Source: an uncultured bacterium
GTDB lineage: Bacteria; Bacillota; Clostridia; Lachnospirales; Lachnospiraceae
Reading direction: 5' to 3'
Length of the DNA: 50,830 nt
Assembly (NCBI GenBank): GCA_947643595.1
Contig: CANRWP010000021.1
Span: 1 to 50,830 of the forward strand
Shown here: positions 8,262 through 18,288 of the stretch, one piece after another
Numbering within the stretch: position 1 is the stretch's first letter
Layout: each line of letters starts with the position of its first letter
Translations under genes and position numbers: made by a program
The notes under the pieces: generated by a model
Told to the model about the DNA's origin: nothing
The model's database searches: none
Seen by the model: the letters and a program-made list of their open reading frames with translations, nothing else

Positions 8262-10358
8262 CTATATCAGTACATTTGCATCCAGAATCAACGCCACCTC
8301 GCCATCGCCCAGGATGGTTGCACCGCTGATCAGTCTGCTCTTACCGATAAACTTACCCAGTGATTTGATAACGATCTCCTGCTGACCCATCAGCTTATCT
8401 ACCACGAGTCCTGCCAGTTTATCACCCTTCTTCACAATGGCAACGATCATATTTTCGCCTTCTTTTCTGGTCGATTCAATATCCAGCACTTCATTCAGAC
8501 GAATCAGCTGGATAACCGAGCCTCTCAGGTGGATCACTTCCTCGGACTGTACAAGCTTCACATCGCTGGGTGCGATATTCTCGAGAGTTGTCACGGAATT
8601 CAGGGAGATAGCGTACTTCTCCCCGCCTACTTCCACCATCAGCGCCTGGATGATAGCCAGTGTCAGCGGAAGCCTGATGGTCCAGGTACTTCCCTCGCCC
8701 AGCCTGGTCTTCACTTCCACCTCGCCGCCCAGCATCTCGATCTTGGATTTCACAACGTCCAGTCCGACGCCTCTTCCGGAGACATCCGTCACTTCCTTCG
8801 CAGTGGAAAAGCTCGGCAGGAACAGAAGGTCGATGATCTCCTTGTCGGACATATTCATTGCCTGTTCCGGCGTCACGGTTCCCCGTTCGATCGCTTTGTC
8901 TCTCACCTTCTCCACATCGATACCGTTACCGTCATCCCTCACTTCGATGATAACGTTATTGCCGTCCTGATATGCGTCCAGATAGATGGAGCCGACTTCC
9001 GGTTTTCCTCTCTCCGCGCGGACTTCCGCGCTCTCCAGTCCATGGTCCGCGGAGTTTCGCAACAGGTGCATCAGAGGATCACCGATCTCATCCACTACGG
9101 TTCGATCCAGCTCGGTCTCCTCACCGCTCATGTGCAGTTCCATCTTTTTGTCCAGCTTCTTCGTCAGATCGCGGATCATTCTCGGGAACTTGTTGAGAAC
9201 GCTCTCAATAGGCACCATTCGCACTTTCATCACGGACTCATGCAGACTGGTCGTCACATTCTCCAGATATTCGATCTGGCTGCCCACCGCCGCGTTGCTC
9301 TCGCCGCCGTTCTGAGCGGAGGCGGAGACAAGAGAATTCTTCGCGATGATCAGCTCGCTGACCAGATTCATCAGCACATCCAGTTTCTCAATATCCACTC
9401 TGACCGTACGGTTTCCGACCGCCTTCGCGCCCGCTTTCTTCTCCTGCTTTGCGCCGCCTGCAACAGGCGCCGGAGCCGCTGCCTTCGTCGGGGCTTTTGT
9501 CTCCGCCTTCTTTGCCGGAGGTTCAGCCGAAGTCTCCTTTTCTTCCACCTGGGCTTCTTTCACCGACTCGAAAGCCTCCATCTCGGCCCCCACGGCCTCC
9601 TCGATCTCCGACACGCTCTTAATATCCGCAATAATCCTGTCCAGAGCAGCGTCAGTGATGACAACGATCGTGAAATCCAGCTCAAATTTCTCGTCCTCTA
9701 TATCCTGCGCAGAAGGCGCGGAAATCAGAATCTCCCCGAGCTCTTCCACCGCCTTGAATACCAGAAAGGCCCTTGCCGCCTTCAGGATACAGGATTCCTG
9801 CACCTTTACGGTGATGCCGTACACTTTCTTTCCCTGCTTTATCGCCTCGTTGATCACATGTTTCTGCGCCTCGTCAAGCGGAATATCGTTCCATTTGCTC
9901 TCCCCGGAAGCCGCAGGTGCCGAAGCTTCGGACGACGAGGATGACTCCGCAGGCTCTTCCTCAGCTGCCGCCCCGTCCGGTTTCAGGCAGTCGTTGAGCA
10001 GCTTGATAAGCGCCTCGTTATCGTTCGTTCCCTCGTCAGAATTTTCCTGAATATTGGTCGTATACTCTTCCAGTGCGTCCAGACACTGGAACAGAATATC
10101 GATCATATGGGATTTGATCTTGATCGTACCGTTTCGCACTTCCGAAAACACATTTTCCATGTCATGGGTCAGTGTCTGCATACGCTTGTAACCCATCGTG
10201 CCCGCCATACCCTTCAGGGAATGAGCGGCACGGAAAATTTCATTGATAGTATCTTCGTTCTCGGGATCCTGCTCCAGATTTAAAATTTCCGTATTCAGGC
10301 TCTGCAAATGCTCTCTTGTTTCATCCAGAAATATCTCCAGATATTGACTTACATCCAT
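8262..10358 (-). CDS. cheA: Chemotaxis histidine kinase CheA
   Basis: CheA autophosphorylates and passes phosphate to CheY and CheB. The 698-aa protein has the full order of domains. P1 (HPt) carries the phospho-acceptor His46 in AAHSLKGMAGT. A P2-like region (about 150-260) sits between Ala/Glu-rich linkers. P3 dimerisation and the P4 kinase follow, with the HLLRNSADHGLE (N box), EVRDDGNGID and SGRGVGLDVVK (G box) motifs. P5 (CheW-like) ends the protein. It starts one base after the cheB stop codon. Linker sequences rich in PAKKAETKAPTKAAAPAP are normal for flexible inter-domain regions. Confidence 0.97.
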   Translation of the reverse strand: MDVSQYLEIFLDETREHLQSLNTEILNLEQDPENEDTINEIFRAAHSLKGMAGTMGYKRMQTLTHDMENVFSEVRNGTIKIKSHMIDILFQCLDALEEYTTNIQENSDEGTNDNEALIKLLNDCLKPDGAAAEEEPAESSSSSEASAPAASGESKWNDIPLDEAQKHVINEAIKQGKKVYGITVKVQESCILKAARAFLVFKAVEELGEILISAPSAQDIEDEKFELDFTIVVITDAALDRIIADIKSVSEIEEAVGAEMEAFESVKEAQVEEKETSAEPPAKKAETKAPTKAAAPAPVAGGAKQEKKAGAKAVGNRTVRVDIEKLDVLMNLVSELIIAKNSLVSASAQNGGESNAAVGSQIEYLENVTTSLHESVMKVRMVPIESVLNKFPRMIRDLTKKLDKKMELHMSGEETELDRTVVDEIGDPLMHLLRNSADHGLESAEVRAERGKPEVGSIYLDAYQDGNNVIIEVRDDGNGIDVEKVRDKAIERGTVTPEQAMNMSDKEIIDLLFLPSFSTAKEVTDVSGRGVGLDVVKSKIEMLGGEVEVKTRLGEGSTWTIRLPLTLAIIQALMVEVGGEKYAISLNSVTTLENIAPSDVKLVQSEEVIHLRGSVIQLIRLNEVLDIESTRKEGENMIVAIVKKGDKLAGLVVDKLMGQQEIVIKSLGKFIGKSRLISGATILGDGEVALILDANVLI

Positions 10359-10359
10359 A

Positions 10360-11427
10360 CTACTTTACCCCCACATTCATGATAATTTCCTGTGCCACAT
10401 TGTCCAGCTCCACGATCTGGTTTACCAGACCGGCTTTCACCACGCCTTTCGGCATACCGTACACCGCACAGGTGTTTTCCTGTTGTGCTATCACAAAGGT
10501 CTGTTTTTTCGCTTTCAGATTTTTGATTCCTTCCGTGCCGTCCAGCCCCATCCCGGTGAGCACCACGCACACCACCTGGTCGAATGGGCTGTTAATCAGA
10601 CTCTCGTACATATAGTTGGCGCAGGGCTTCACTCCTTCCCTGGAAGGCTCATTGCTGTAATGGATACAGCTCTTCCGCTGGTCGGAGGAAACATTCATGT
10701 GCATACCTCCTTTTGAGATATAGACATGTCCCTTCTGGAGCATCTCGCCCTCTCTCGCCTCCGTCACCGTCAGCTCGCTCAGGGAGTCCAACCGCTCCGC
10801 CAGAGACTTTGTGAACCCTACCGGCATATGCTGAACCAACACCACCGGTGCGTTCAACCCTTTCGGCAGCTTCGGGATCACCGCCTGCAGTGCCTTCGGA
10901 CCGCCCGTAGAACTGGCGATTGCCACGATCTTGTTCCCGGCTATATTGTGCTTTTTTACCATCGACACAAACTTTTTATCCGACTTGATCCTGTCCAGAC
11001 TGACCGTCCTGCCGAAAGTAGGTTCCCTGCTGGATGCCACCGCATACAGAGTCTCGCAGAAATTTTTCTGAAACTCCTCGGTCCTGTTGTTTTTGATGTT
11101 GGCGGACTTATGCACAAAGTCGAGAGCCCCCAGCTCCAGCGCATCCATAGTAACCTTGGCGCCATCCCGCGTATCGGTGCTCGCCATCATGACTCTGGCC
11201 GGAATCTTTCTGACCTGAAGCTCTTTCAGCAGCTCCAGACCGCCCATCACCGGCATGTTCACATCCAGAACCACCGCATCGTACTTATTCTTACTCAACA
11301 GATCCAGCGCTTCCTTGCCGTTTTTTGCCCTGTCAGCCACAGTGAATCTTTGATCTGCATTCAGTATATCACACATCACCATTCTCATGAGTGCAGAGTC
11401 ATCTACAACTAAAATATTTTTTCCCAT
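10360..11427 (-). CDS. cheB: Chemotaxis methylesterase CheB
   Basis: CheB removes methyl groups from receptors when its receiver domain is phosphorylated by CheA. The N-terminal receiver (about 1-120) has VVDDSALMR and the phospho-acceptor in VVLDVNMPVMGG. The C-terminal esterase has the triad motifs IASSTGGPKAL (Ser), VVLVQHMP (His) and VLTGMGLDGTEG (Asp). The 355-aa length is typical. Its methyltransferase partner CheR is not encoded in this window, although cheR is often in or near such clusters; it presumably lies elsewhere. Confidence 0.96.
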   Translation of the reverse strand: MGKNILVVDDSALMRMVMCDILNADQRFTVADRAKNGKEALDLLSKNKYDAVVLDVNMPVMGGLELLKELQVRKIPARVMMASTDTRDGAKVTMDALELGALDFVHKSANIKNNRTEEFQKNFCETLYAVASSREPTFGRTVSLDRIKSDKKFVSMVKKHNIAGNKIVAIASSTGGPKALQAVIPKLPKGLNAPVVLVQHMPVGFTKSLAERLDSLSELTVTEAREGEMLQKGHVYISKGGMHMNVSSDQRKSCIHYSNEPSREGVKPCANYMYESLINSPFDQVVCVVLTGMGLDGTEGIKNLKAKKQTFVIAQQENTCAVYGMPKGVVKAGLVNQIVELDNVAQEIIMNVGVK

Positions 11428-11453
11428 ATATGTTCCATTCCCTGTTACAATGT

Positions 11454-12185
11454 TTATATGCTTCTCTCTTTATGCCGCTGTTTTCTTTCCTGTTCAAAGA
11501 TATATTTGATGATCTCCTCGCGCTCATCCACGTCCATATTCAGATACTGCACGCGGTGTTCATAACTGCCGGGTTTTCCCTCCACCTCACGCACTGCCAG
11601 CACCTTTCCCGCCATCTGATACTCTTTCATCCCGCCCTTTGTACGCAGGACAAAATTGCAGTAGAGCAGCGCATCCGTGTTGTAATTGAAGGTCGAAATG
11701 AAACGCAGTCCTCCGCCGCTGATATCCACGATGGTGCTCTGTTTCACCGGAAGGCCGGATTTAAAATAGAGTTGTTTCTCCTGCAGCGCCTTGATCTCCT
11801 CTTCATCCATCTCCCTGGAATTCATCTCCAGCGCGCAGCTGAAACGATAGTATTCTCTTCTCTGATGTTTTCGCAGGTTGCTGGTCAGCTCCATCACCGC
11901 AATATAGACGTTATTGCTCTTATAGCGGTCCAACACTCTGGCATAACACTGGTACAGCCCGTTCTCTGTATAAAACCAAAGCTCGAATTCCCCGTCCACC
12001 GGCAGGAGCACCATCAGCCCCTTCTCAATGGGCATCATGACTTCCAGCTGATCCTCCGAGAGGACATCGAAGACTTTTGTCCGATGGACCTTTTTCTCCT
12101 CCTGTTCCCCCTCCGTCTCCGGCGCGTTTCTTTTTACCTCCTGCATTTCCAGAATCTGGCCTGCCGATATAATATCAGATAACAT
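11454..12185 (-). CDS. PilZ-domain c-di-GMP-binding flagellar brake protein (YcgR/YpfA type)
   Basis: The 243-aa protein has an N-terminal YcgR-like domain and a C-terminal PilZ domain. The c-di-GMP-binding residues are visible: the RRxxxR motif at 109-114 (KHQRREYYRF) and the D.SGGG motif at 154-159 (IVDISGGGLRF). In Bacillus and enterobacteria such proteins slow the motor, or the switch to biofilm, when c-di-GMP is high. It lies four bases after flhG, inside the operon, so brake and motor are made together. Binding is well supported; the brake role is inferred from family and context. Confidence 0.88.
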   Translation of the reverse strand: MLSDIISAGQILEMQEVKRNAPETEGEQEEKKVHRTKVFDVLSEDQLEVMMPIEKGLMVLLPVDGEFELWFYTENGLYQCYARVLDRYKSNNVYIAVMELTSNLRKHQRREYYRFSCALEMNSREMDEEEIKALQEKQLYFKSGLPVKQSTIVDISGGGLRFISTFNYNTDALLYCNFVLRTKGGMKEYQMAGKVLAVREVEGKPGSYEHRVQYLNMDVDEREEIIKYIFEQERKQRHKERSI

Positions 12186-12188
12186 ATC

Positions 12189-13070
12189 TTATCTCCTTCC
12201 TGTCATAATGTGTGAAAAAAATGCCATCATACCGTGTTTCACTTTCGGACTTTCCTCTTCTACGTTCATCAGTTTCCTTGCAATTCCCCCGTAGGCGAGC
12301 GCCGATCTCGCCGAAGTATTCTGAATCGATATCGGCGTCTGCTGCATCACCGCTCTGGAGAGCTGTTCATCCTGAGGAATATAACCGAGATACTCTATCG
12401 GAAGCTTCAAATATCTGGAAACGACCGTATTCAGTTTATGGTACAGCATGCTTCCTTCTTCCTCGTTTTTCACTTTGTTCGCCAGCACATTGATACTGGT
12501 ATATTCCGGCTTAAACCTGCTGTGTCGGTTTAACGCCTTCAACAGGGAATAGGAATCCGTTATGGATGTGGGCTCCGGCGTCGTGACAAGCAGTATCTCG
12601 TTGCTCGCCACCAGAAATTCCAGCACGGCATTGGAAATTCCCGCCCCCGTATCCACGATGATCACATCAGCCATACTGTCCAGTTCCACCAGGTTCTGAA
12701 TAATATAATTCAGATAATCCTGCGACAAATTCGCCATACCTACAATGCCGGATCCGCCGGAGATAAATCCCACATCCATCGGTCCCCATGTGATGATATC
12801 ACGGATGTTCTTGCCCTGATAGATCAGATCATACAAATTATACTTCGGCACCGTTCCGAACATGATCTCAATATTTGCCAGCCCAAAATCCGCATCCAGT
12901 ATGATAACTTTCTGATCCATTTTGCGGAATTGAATCGCAAGATTTATCGCCGTATTTGATTTTCCCACGCCTCCCTTTCCGCTGGTAACCGTGATTACTC
13001 TGGCCGCCTGACGTCTGGGCTGGCTCTGGGCTTTGATAATATTCCTTAGTTTCTCCGCCTGATCTGCCAT
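12189..13070 (-). CDS. flhG: MinD-like ATPase FlhG (FleN/YlxH), flagellar number and placement
   Basis: FlhG is a ParA/MinD-type ATPase that works with FlhF to set flagellar number and position and helps C-ring assembly. The deviant Walker A motif SGKGGVGKS is at residues 30-38. It is followed by IILDADFGLANIEIMFG and the VIIVDTGAGIS strand. An N-terminal stretch before the P-loop (about 1-25, including LRNIIKAQSQ) resembles the activation helix that stimulates the FlhF GTPase. It begins immediately after the flhF stop codon, which couples the two partners. Length (293 aa) is normal. Confidence 0.94.
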   Translation of the reverse strand: MADQAEKLRNIIKAQSQPRRQAARVITVTSGKGGVGKSNTAINLAIQFRKMDQKVIILDADFGLANIEIMFGTVPKYNLYDLIYQGKNIRDIITWGPMDVGFISGGSGIVGMANLSQDYLNYIIQNLVELDSMADVIIVDTGAGISNAVLEFLVASNEILLVTTPEPTSITDSYSLLKALNRHSRFKPEYTSINVLANKVKNEEEGSMLYHKLNTVVSRYLKLPIEYLGYIPQDEQLSRAVMQQTPISIQNTSARSALAYGGIARKLMNVEEESPKVKHGMMAFFSHIMTGRR

Positions 13071-14312
13071 CTAGTTCTTACCTCCAAGCAACTGTTTGAC
13101 TGTTTTCTGAGGGTTAAATATCTCTATGTCATCCGGCACGTTCTGTCCGCAGGTTATATAGGATACCCCGGCGCCGGTATGTAATTTCAGGTTCAGAAGG
13201 TTTCCCGCTGTTGTCGTCTCATCCAGCTTTGTGAAAATGATCTTATAATCCCCCACATTGGAGTAGGCATCCGCGATATTCAACAGATCCCTGTACTTTG
13301 TGGTGGCCGAGAGTACCAGATGCACTTCCTTGTCAATTCCTTCCTCCAGTCCGTTGATAAAAGCATCCATGCTCTCCCGCAGCGCCGGATTATGCGGGGA
13401 ATGCCCCGCCATGTCCACCAGGACAAAATCGTACTCCTTAAACTCCCGTATGCACGCCTGCATCTCCTCCACCGAATAGATCACCCGGAACGGAACTTCC
13501 AGAATATTTGCATATGTCCTGAGCTGTTCCGCCGCCGCGATCCGGTAAGTATCGGCCGTGAACAGCGCGACTTTATATTTCTGATCCAGCCGGAACTTGG
13601 AGGCGATCTTCGCGATCGTCGTGGTCTTTCCCACACCGGTAGGCCCCACAAAGAAAATGACCCGGAGATTTTTTCCTTCCTTCTCGATCGGCATCGCCTT
13701 GCCAAACTTTAAGATCATCTTCTGGTACACATCCGCCAGCGCGTGATCAAAGGGCAGGTTTATCTTGGCGTTCTTCTCCATCTCGTCGATGATCTGGTTG
13801 GCATACTTTTCATCCACTTCATTGTCCAGCATCGTATTGTAGAGGAGCTTCACAAACCGCGTCATCTCGTTGTCCTCCTCCGCCTCCTCCGACGCAGGCT
13901 CCGCGGCCGTCTCCTCCTCGTCAATCTGAAGTTTTTTCTCAATAATGCTCTGGAGAGAATCCAGTTTCTCCACCAACAGTTTATGGCTGCCGTTCTCCGC
14001 CTCCTCCTTCTTCGGGGATGTCTCCCCGTCCGCAGGCCCCACATCCGCCCCGGCGGCTTTTGCCACCTGCCGGAACGTCTCCCGGAGGCTGGCCTCCTCC
14101 GCAGGCTTCTGGGCGCCGCCGGCATAGGGGTATCTCTCACTGTCCTCCTCCTTCGCCACCGTCACTTCCACCTGGGATTTTTTCAGAAAGCCGAAAGGTC
14201 CCTTGGGCGATATGGTCTTTACATTCATGATAACGATATTTTCACCCAGCTCCATCTTCGCCCGGGCGACCGCCTCTTCCTCTGTTTTCGCTGTGTACTT
14301 CTTAATTATCAT
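13071..14312 (-). CDS. flhF: SRP-type GTPase FlhF, flagellar placement
   Basis: FlhF is a signal-recognition-particle family GTPase that directs where flagella form. The B domain starts MIIKKYTAKTEEEAVARAK. A long acidic linker lies around residues 60-150. The NG domain has the P-loop GPTGVGKTTTIAK at about 223 and the FTADTYRIAAAEQLR motif. The VDMAGHSP element is a variant of the usual D..GR. motif, with His replacing Arg. TKLDETTTAG follows. The start ATG shares its A with the flhA stop codon. Length is 413 aa. Confidence 0.95.
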   Translation of the reverse strand: MIIKKYTAKTEEEAVARAKMELGENIVIMNVKTISPKGPFGFLKKSQVEVTVAKEEDSERYPYAGGAQKPAEEASLRETFRQVAKAAGADVGPADGETSPKKEEAENGSHKLLVEKLDSLQSIIEKKLQIDEEETAAEPASEEAEEDNEMTRFVKLLYNTMLDNEVDEKYANQIIDEMEKNAKINLPFDHALADVYQKMILKFGKAMPIEKEGKNLRVIFFVGPTGVGKTTTIAKIASKFRLDQKYKVALFTADTYRIAAAEQLRTYANILEVPFRVIYSVEEMQACIREFKEYDFVLVDMAGHSPHNPALRESMDAFINGLEEGIDKEVHLVLSATTKYRDLLNIADAYSNVGDYKIIFTKLDETTTAGNLLNLKLHTGAGVSYITCGQNVPDDIEIFNPQKTVKQLLGGKN

Positions 14313-16351
14313 TACGCTGTCACCATTCCCACTGACTGCAGTTCCACATTGGAGTCCACTTCATTGTAGGAGACCACAATCAAATCTTTATAATAATCCT
14401 CTGTCAATTTCTTAAAATAAATTCTGACGATCGGAGATGTGATCACAATCGGATTTTTCCCCATCTGTTCCAGTTTCTCCGTCTCCTTGCCCACACTGCT
14501 CATGACCGCCTTGATGCGGATCGGATCCAGGGATATATAGGCGCCCGTCTCGGTCTGCTTGACGCTGCCCATGATCTCCTGTTCTATCTTCGGGTCCAGC
14601 GTGACCACACTGGTCGTCTCAGACGCAGGGAAATAACGGCTCGAGATCGCCCGCTTTAAACTCTGTCTCACATATTCCGTCAAAATATCGGTATCTCTGG
14701 AGGAGGGCGCGTAGTCCGCCAGCGTCTCCAGTATTGTCTGCAGATCCCGGATGGAAATTCCCTCCCGAAGAAGATTCTGCAGTACTTTCTGGATCTCGCC
14801 GAGCCCCAGCATCTTCGGCACCAGTTCGTCCACGAGAGCCTGATTCGCCTCCTTGATATTGTTGATCAGATTCTGTACATCCTGACGGGTCAGCAGCTCG
14901 TCAATATGTCCCCTGATCACCTCCGTCAGATGGGTCGCAATGATCGAAGGCGGATCCACCACCGTATAGCCGAGACTCTCCGCCCGCTCCCTCTGGCTCT
15001 CCGTGATCCAGAGCGCCGCCAGATGGAAGGATGGCTCAAACGTCGGAATGCCGGAGATCTCCTCCTCCACATACCCGGGATTCATCGCCATATAGTGATC
15101 GAATAATATCTCCCCGTCGCTGACCTGAATTCCCTTTATTTTGATGACATACTGGTTCGGATTCAACTGAATATTGTCCCTCAGTCGGATGATCGGCACC
15201 ACAGTACCCATCTCCAGCGCGATCTGCCTTCGGATCATGACCACACGATCCAGGAGATCACCGCCCTGATTGACATCCGCAAGGGGAATAATACCATAGC
15301 CGAATTCCAGCTCGATGGGATCCACCTGCAGCAGGGAATTGACATTCTCCGGCTGCCTGATCTCCTCCGCGGCCACCTCCTCGGTGTCCACTTCCTCCCG
15401 GATGCCCGCCATCTCCAGCGATCCCTGCACCATACGTCCTGCCACGATAAATCCCATGCCGAGCGTGACGAAAATCACGGTCTGCAGCGGTGTGATGATC
15501 CCCAGCACAGAGAGCGTGGCGCCCACGATGTAGAGGGCTCTCGGCACACCGAAGAGCTGTCCCACTATGACGTTGGCAAAGTCGGCATCCTTGCCGCCCT
15601 TTGTCACTAAAATACCGGTTGCCAGGGAGATTAACAGCGAAGGGATCTGGGAGACCAGACCATCGCCGATCGTCAGAATACAGTAGGTCTGTGCCGCCGT
15701 ACTGAAATCCATTCCCTGCCGCAGCATCCCCATGGCCGCGCCGCCGACCAGATTGACAAAGGTGATCAGCAGCCCCGCCGTGGCGTCTCCCTTTACGTAC
15801 TTCACGGCACCGTCCATGGAACCGAAGAAGCTGGCCTCCGCCTGGATCTTCTCCCGGCGTTCCTTCGCCTCCGCGTCCGTGATGGCACCGGTATTCAAAT
15901 CCGCGTCGATAGCCATCTGCTTACCGGGCATGGCGTCCAACGTAAATCTCGCCGTCACCTCAGCCACACGCTCGGAACCTTTGTTGATGACCATAAACTG
16001 AATCAGAATCAGAATGATAAATATGATCACACCTACCACGAGATCGCCGCCGCCCACGTAGTCGCCGAAAGTCATGACCACGTTGCCCGGGTTGCCTGTC
16101 AACAGGATCAGTTTCGTGGAAGATACGTTCAGCGCGATTCGGAAAATCGTCGTGAAAAGCAGCATGGTCGGGAAGAAAGACATGTCTAACACTTCCTTCG
16201 TAAACATGACCGTAAAGAGTATCACAAAAGCGATCCCGATATTGACAGCGAGAAAAACGTCGAGAAGCCAGGAAGGGATAGAGACAATAAACATGATAAA
16301 CGCAGCGAGAATATAGAGGGCCACGCCCAGATCCGCTTTTCCGATTTTCAT
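14312..16351 (-). CDS. flhA: Flagellar export gate protein FlhA
   Basis: FlhA forms the nonameric export gate ring and takes part in proton-driven protein export. The 679-aa protein has an N-terminal eight-span membrane region (about 15-310). This region contains the conserved cytoplasmic FHIPEP-type loop (RFTLDAMPGKQMAIDADLN near residue 140). A large soluble cargo-binding domain follows, where PNQYVIKIKG and HLTEVIRGHIDELLTRQDVQ are family motifs. The gene lies 27 bases after flhB and overlaps flhF by one base. Confidence 0.97.
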   Translation of the reverse strand: MKIGKADLGVALYILAAFIMFIVSIPSWLLDVFLAVNIGIAFVILFTVMFTKEVLDMSFFPTMLLFTTIFRIALNVSSTKLILLTGNPGNVVMTFGDYVGGGDLVVGVIIFIILILIQFMVINKGSERVAEVTARFTLDAMPGKQMAIDADLNTGAITDAEAKERREKIQAEASFFGSMDGAVKYVKGDATAGLLITFVNLVGGAAMGMLRQGMDFSTAAQTYCILTIGDGLVSQIPSLLISLATGILVTKGGKDADFANVIVGQLFGVPRALYIVGATLSVLGIITPLQTVIFVTLGMGFIVAGRMVQGSLEMAGIREEVDTEEVAAEEIRQPENVNSLLQVDPIELEFGYGIIPLADVNQGGDLLDRVVMIRRQIALEMGTVVPIIRLRDNIQLNPNQYVIKIKGIQVSDGEILFDHYMAMNPGYVEEEISGIPTFEPSFHLAALWITESQRERAESLGYTVVDPPSIIATHLTEVIRGHIDELLTRQDVQNLINNIKEANQALVDELVPKMLGLGEIQKVLQNLLREGISIRDLQTILETLADYAPSSRDTDILTEYVRQSLKRAISSRYFPASETTSVVTLDPKIEQEIMGSVKQTETGAYISLDPIRIKAVMSSVGKETEKLEQMGKNPIVITSPIVRIYFKKLTEDYYKDLIVVSYNEVDSNVELQSVGMVTA

Positions 16352-16378
16352 TCGCTCCTCTCCTTTCCAACCTGATTT

Positions 16379-17500
16379 TTAATATCTTCCGGCTTTCTGG
16401 TCCCTGATATGGTACACATAAGCCAGCACTTCCGCCACCGCCGGGTACAGTTCCCCGGGAATCTGCGCCCCCACATCCACATTGGCGTAGAGCATCCTCG
16501 CCAGAGGTTTGTTTTCGTAAATCTCTATATCATACGCCTTCGCTTCCTCTTTGATCTTCGCCGCCAGATAATCCGCACCCTTCGCCAGCACGATGGGCGC
16601 CGCATACAGCTCACTGTCATATTTCAGAGCCACCGCATAATGAGTAGGGTTGGTGATGACTACATCCGCCTCCGGCAGTGCCTGCATCATCCTTCTCCTG
16701 GAAGCCTCCTGCATGCGCTGTCTCTGCTTGCCCTTGATCTGGGGATCCCCTTCCTGATCCTTGTACTCATCTTTGACTTCCTGTTTTGTCATCTTCATGT
16801 CATCGCTGAATTTCCATCTCTGATAGATCAGGTCTAAAAGGGCGATGATCATATATACCGCAGCGATCCGGATGCCCAGGTCGATCACGATCGTCCCGAT
16901 CTCCTGCACCGCCGACAGTATCGACATATCCATCAGATAAAACAGGATCTGCAGTTTGTCTTTTATATAACTCCAGGTGATATAGACGATCAGTCCTATC
17001 TTGGCCACCGACTTGACCAGCTCCACCAATGAGTTCAAGGAGATGATCTTCTTAAAGCCGCTGATCGGATTTATCTTGCTCAGTTTGGGCTCTAACGTCT
17101 TTGCTGTGGGCTTCCATTTCACCTGCACCACATCGCTGCCGAAGGCCACGATCACGCCCACCAGAAAGATCGGCAGCATCACCAGAAAAAAATTCTGTAT
17201 ATTCTGGGTCAGGATCGATTCGATGTTGGCTGCGGGCACCGTCCCATAGGGCATATTCACCACTTCCGGAAGCCTGTTGTAGACACCGCCGTACAGCTCC
17301 AGAAAGCTGATGCTGATATGTCCGATCCAGATTTTTAACAGCAGAAAAAGGGACAAAAGCCCCAGTCCGTTCGCAATCTCCTTGCTCTTTGCCACCTGCC
17401 CTTCTTTTCGGGCATCGTCCAGTTTTTTCTGTGTGGCCGGTTCCGTTTTTTCACCGCCGGGCCCTTCCTTGGCAAAAAACTGTAAATTATATTCCAGCAT
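16379..17500 (-). CDS. flhB: Flagellar export switch protein FlhB
   Basis: FlhB switches export from rod/hook to filament substrates by cleaving itself. The autocleavage motif NPTH is at residues 284-287. Four membrane segments lie before it, and the N-terminus shows the family pattern EKTEPATQKKLDDARKEGQVAKSKE-type in two parts (EKTEPATQKKLDDAR, then KEGQVAKS). The ATG at 17500 shares one base with the fliR stop codon (TGATG). A GTG one codon upstream is an alternative start. Length is 373 aa. Confidence 0.96.
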   Translation of the reverse strand: MLEYNLQFFAKEGPGGEKTEPATQKKLDDARKEGQVAKSKEIANGLGLLSLFLLLKIWIGHISISFLELYGGVYNRLPEVVNMPYGTVPAANIESILTQNIQNFFLVMLPIFLVGVIVAFGSDVVQVKWKPTAKTLEPKLSKINPISGFKKIISLNSLVELVKSVAKIGLIVYITWSYIKDKLQILFYLMDMSILSAVQEIGTIVIDLGIRIAAVYMIIALLDLIYQRWKFSDDMKMTKQEVKDEYKDQEGDPQIKGKQRQRMQEASRRRMMQALPEADVVITNPTHYAVALKYDSELYAAPIVLAKGADYLAAKIKEEAKAYDIEIYENKPLARMLYANVDVGAQIPGELYPAVAEVLAYVYHIRDQKAGRY

Positions 17501-18279
17501 CACATCAGCGCCTCCACAAAGGCAGCCGTCATCCGTCTTGCCTCCGTAAATATCATTTCCGCCGCCCTCGGGAGCAGGAATACGGTCAGAAAGATCACTC
17601 CCAGTCCCACAAAAATCTTGAGCTGCAGGCCGACCGCAAACATATTCATCTGGGGCGATACTCTCGCCAGAATACCTAACACCACATTCAGCATCAGGAT
17701 CGCCGCAAAGATCGGCAGGCAGATCTGAAATCCGATGCGGATATACTCTCCCATAAAGCGGACCGCCACATCCAGAAGCTTCGCCGCGTCAAAATTTGCC
17801 CCGTACACCGGAATCAGTTCGTAGGATTCCGCCAGCGCTCCGATGACATACTGGTACATTCCGCTGAGCACCAGGATCAACATGATCAGATTCTGGTACA
17901 GCGTGCTGGTGATCGTCGTCTGCTGTCTGGTGGCCGGGTCCATCAGCGTCACCATGGAGAAACCCACTTCCATGTCAGCTATGGCTCCTGTCAGCGCCAG
18001 AATGCTGGAACACAAATTTACCCCCATTCCGATCAGAACGCCCGTCAAAAATTCCTTCGCCACTATCATGGTATACTCGAACACCGTACTGTAGAGGATC
18101 TCCTGCCTGGGCAGGACACCGTACAGCACCACCGATATCATGACGCTGAGCACCGTCCGATACCTTCTCGGCACATTGTTCATGTTGAAAAACGGCACCA
18201 CATACACAAACATGGACACTCGGACGAGTATCAGCAGAAAATATTCCAGATCGGCATAATTGAAATCTACCGTAACCAT
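17500..18279 (-). CDS. fliR: Flagellar export gate protein FliR
   Basis: FliR is part of the FliPQR export channel in the inner membrane. The 259-aa sequence is almost entirely hydrophobic, with about six spans. It has conserved features such as FLLILVRVSMFVYVVPFF, a glutamine-containing IADMEVGFSMVTLMDPATRQ region, and FQICLPIFAAILMLNVVLGI. It lies 9 bases after fliQ and is coupled to flhB by the TGATG junction. Confidence 0.95.
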   Translation of the reverse strand: MVTVDFNYADLEYFLLILVRVSMFVYVVPFFNMNNVPRRYRTVLSVMISVVLYGVLPRQEILYSTVFEYTMIVAKEFLTGVLIGMGVNLCSSILALTGAIADMEVGFSMVTLMDPATRQQTTITSTLYQNLIMLILVLSGMYQYVIGALAESYELIPVYGANFDAAKLLDVAVRFMGEYIRIGFQICLPIFAAILMLNVVLGILARVSPQMNMFAVGLQLKIFVGLGVIFLTVFLLPRAAEMIFTEARRMTAAFVEALM

Positions 18280-18288
18280 AGCACCCCG

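Noticed and set aside
8529..9944. 471-codon plus-strand open frame opposite cheA
   Set aside because: It is antisense to a full-length kinase with all motifs, and its composition is that of a shadow frame. The similar long frames at 2236-3477, 19776-21002 and 45056-46330 are rejected for the same reason.
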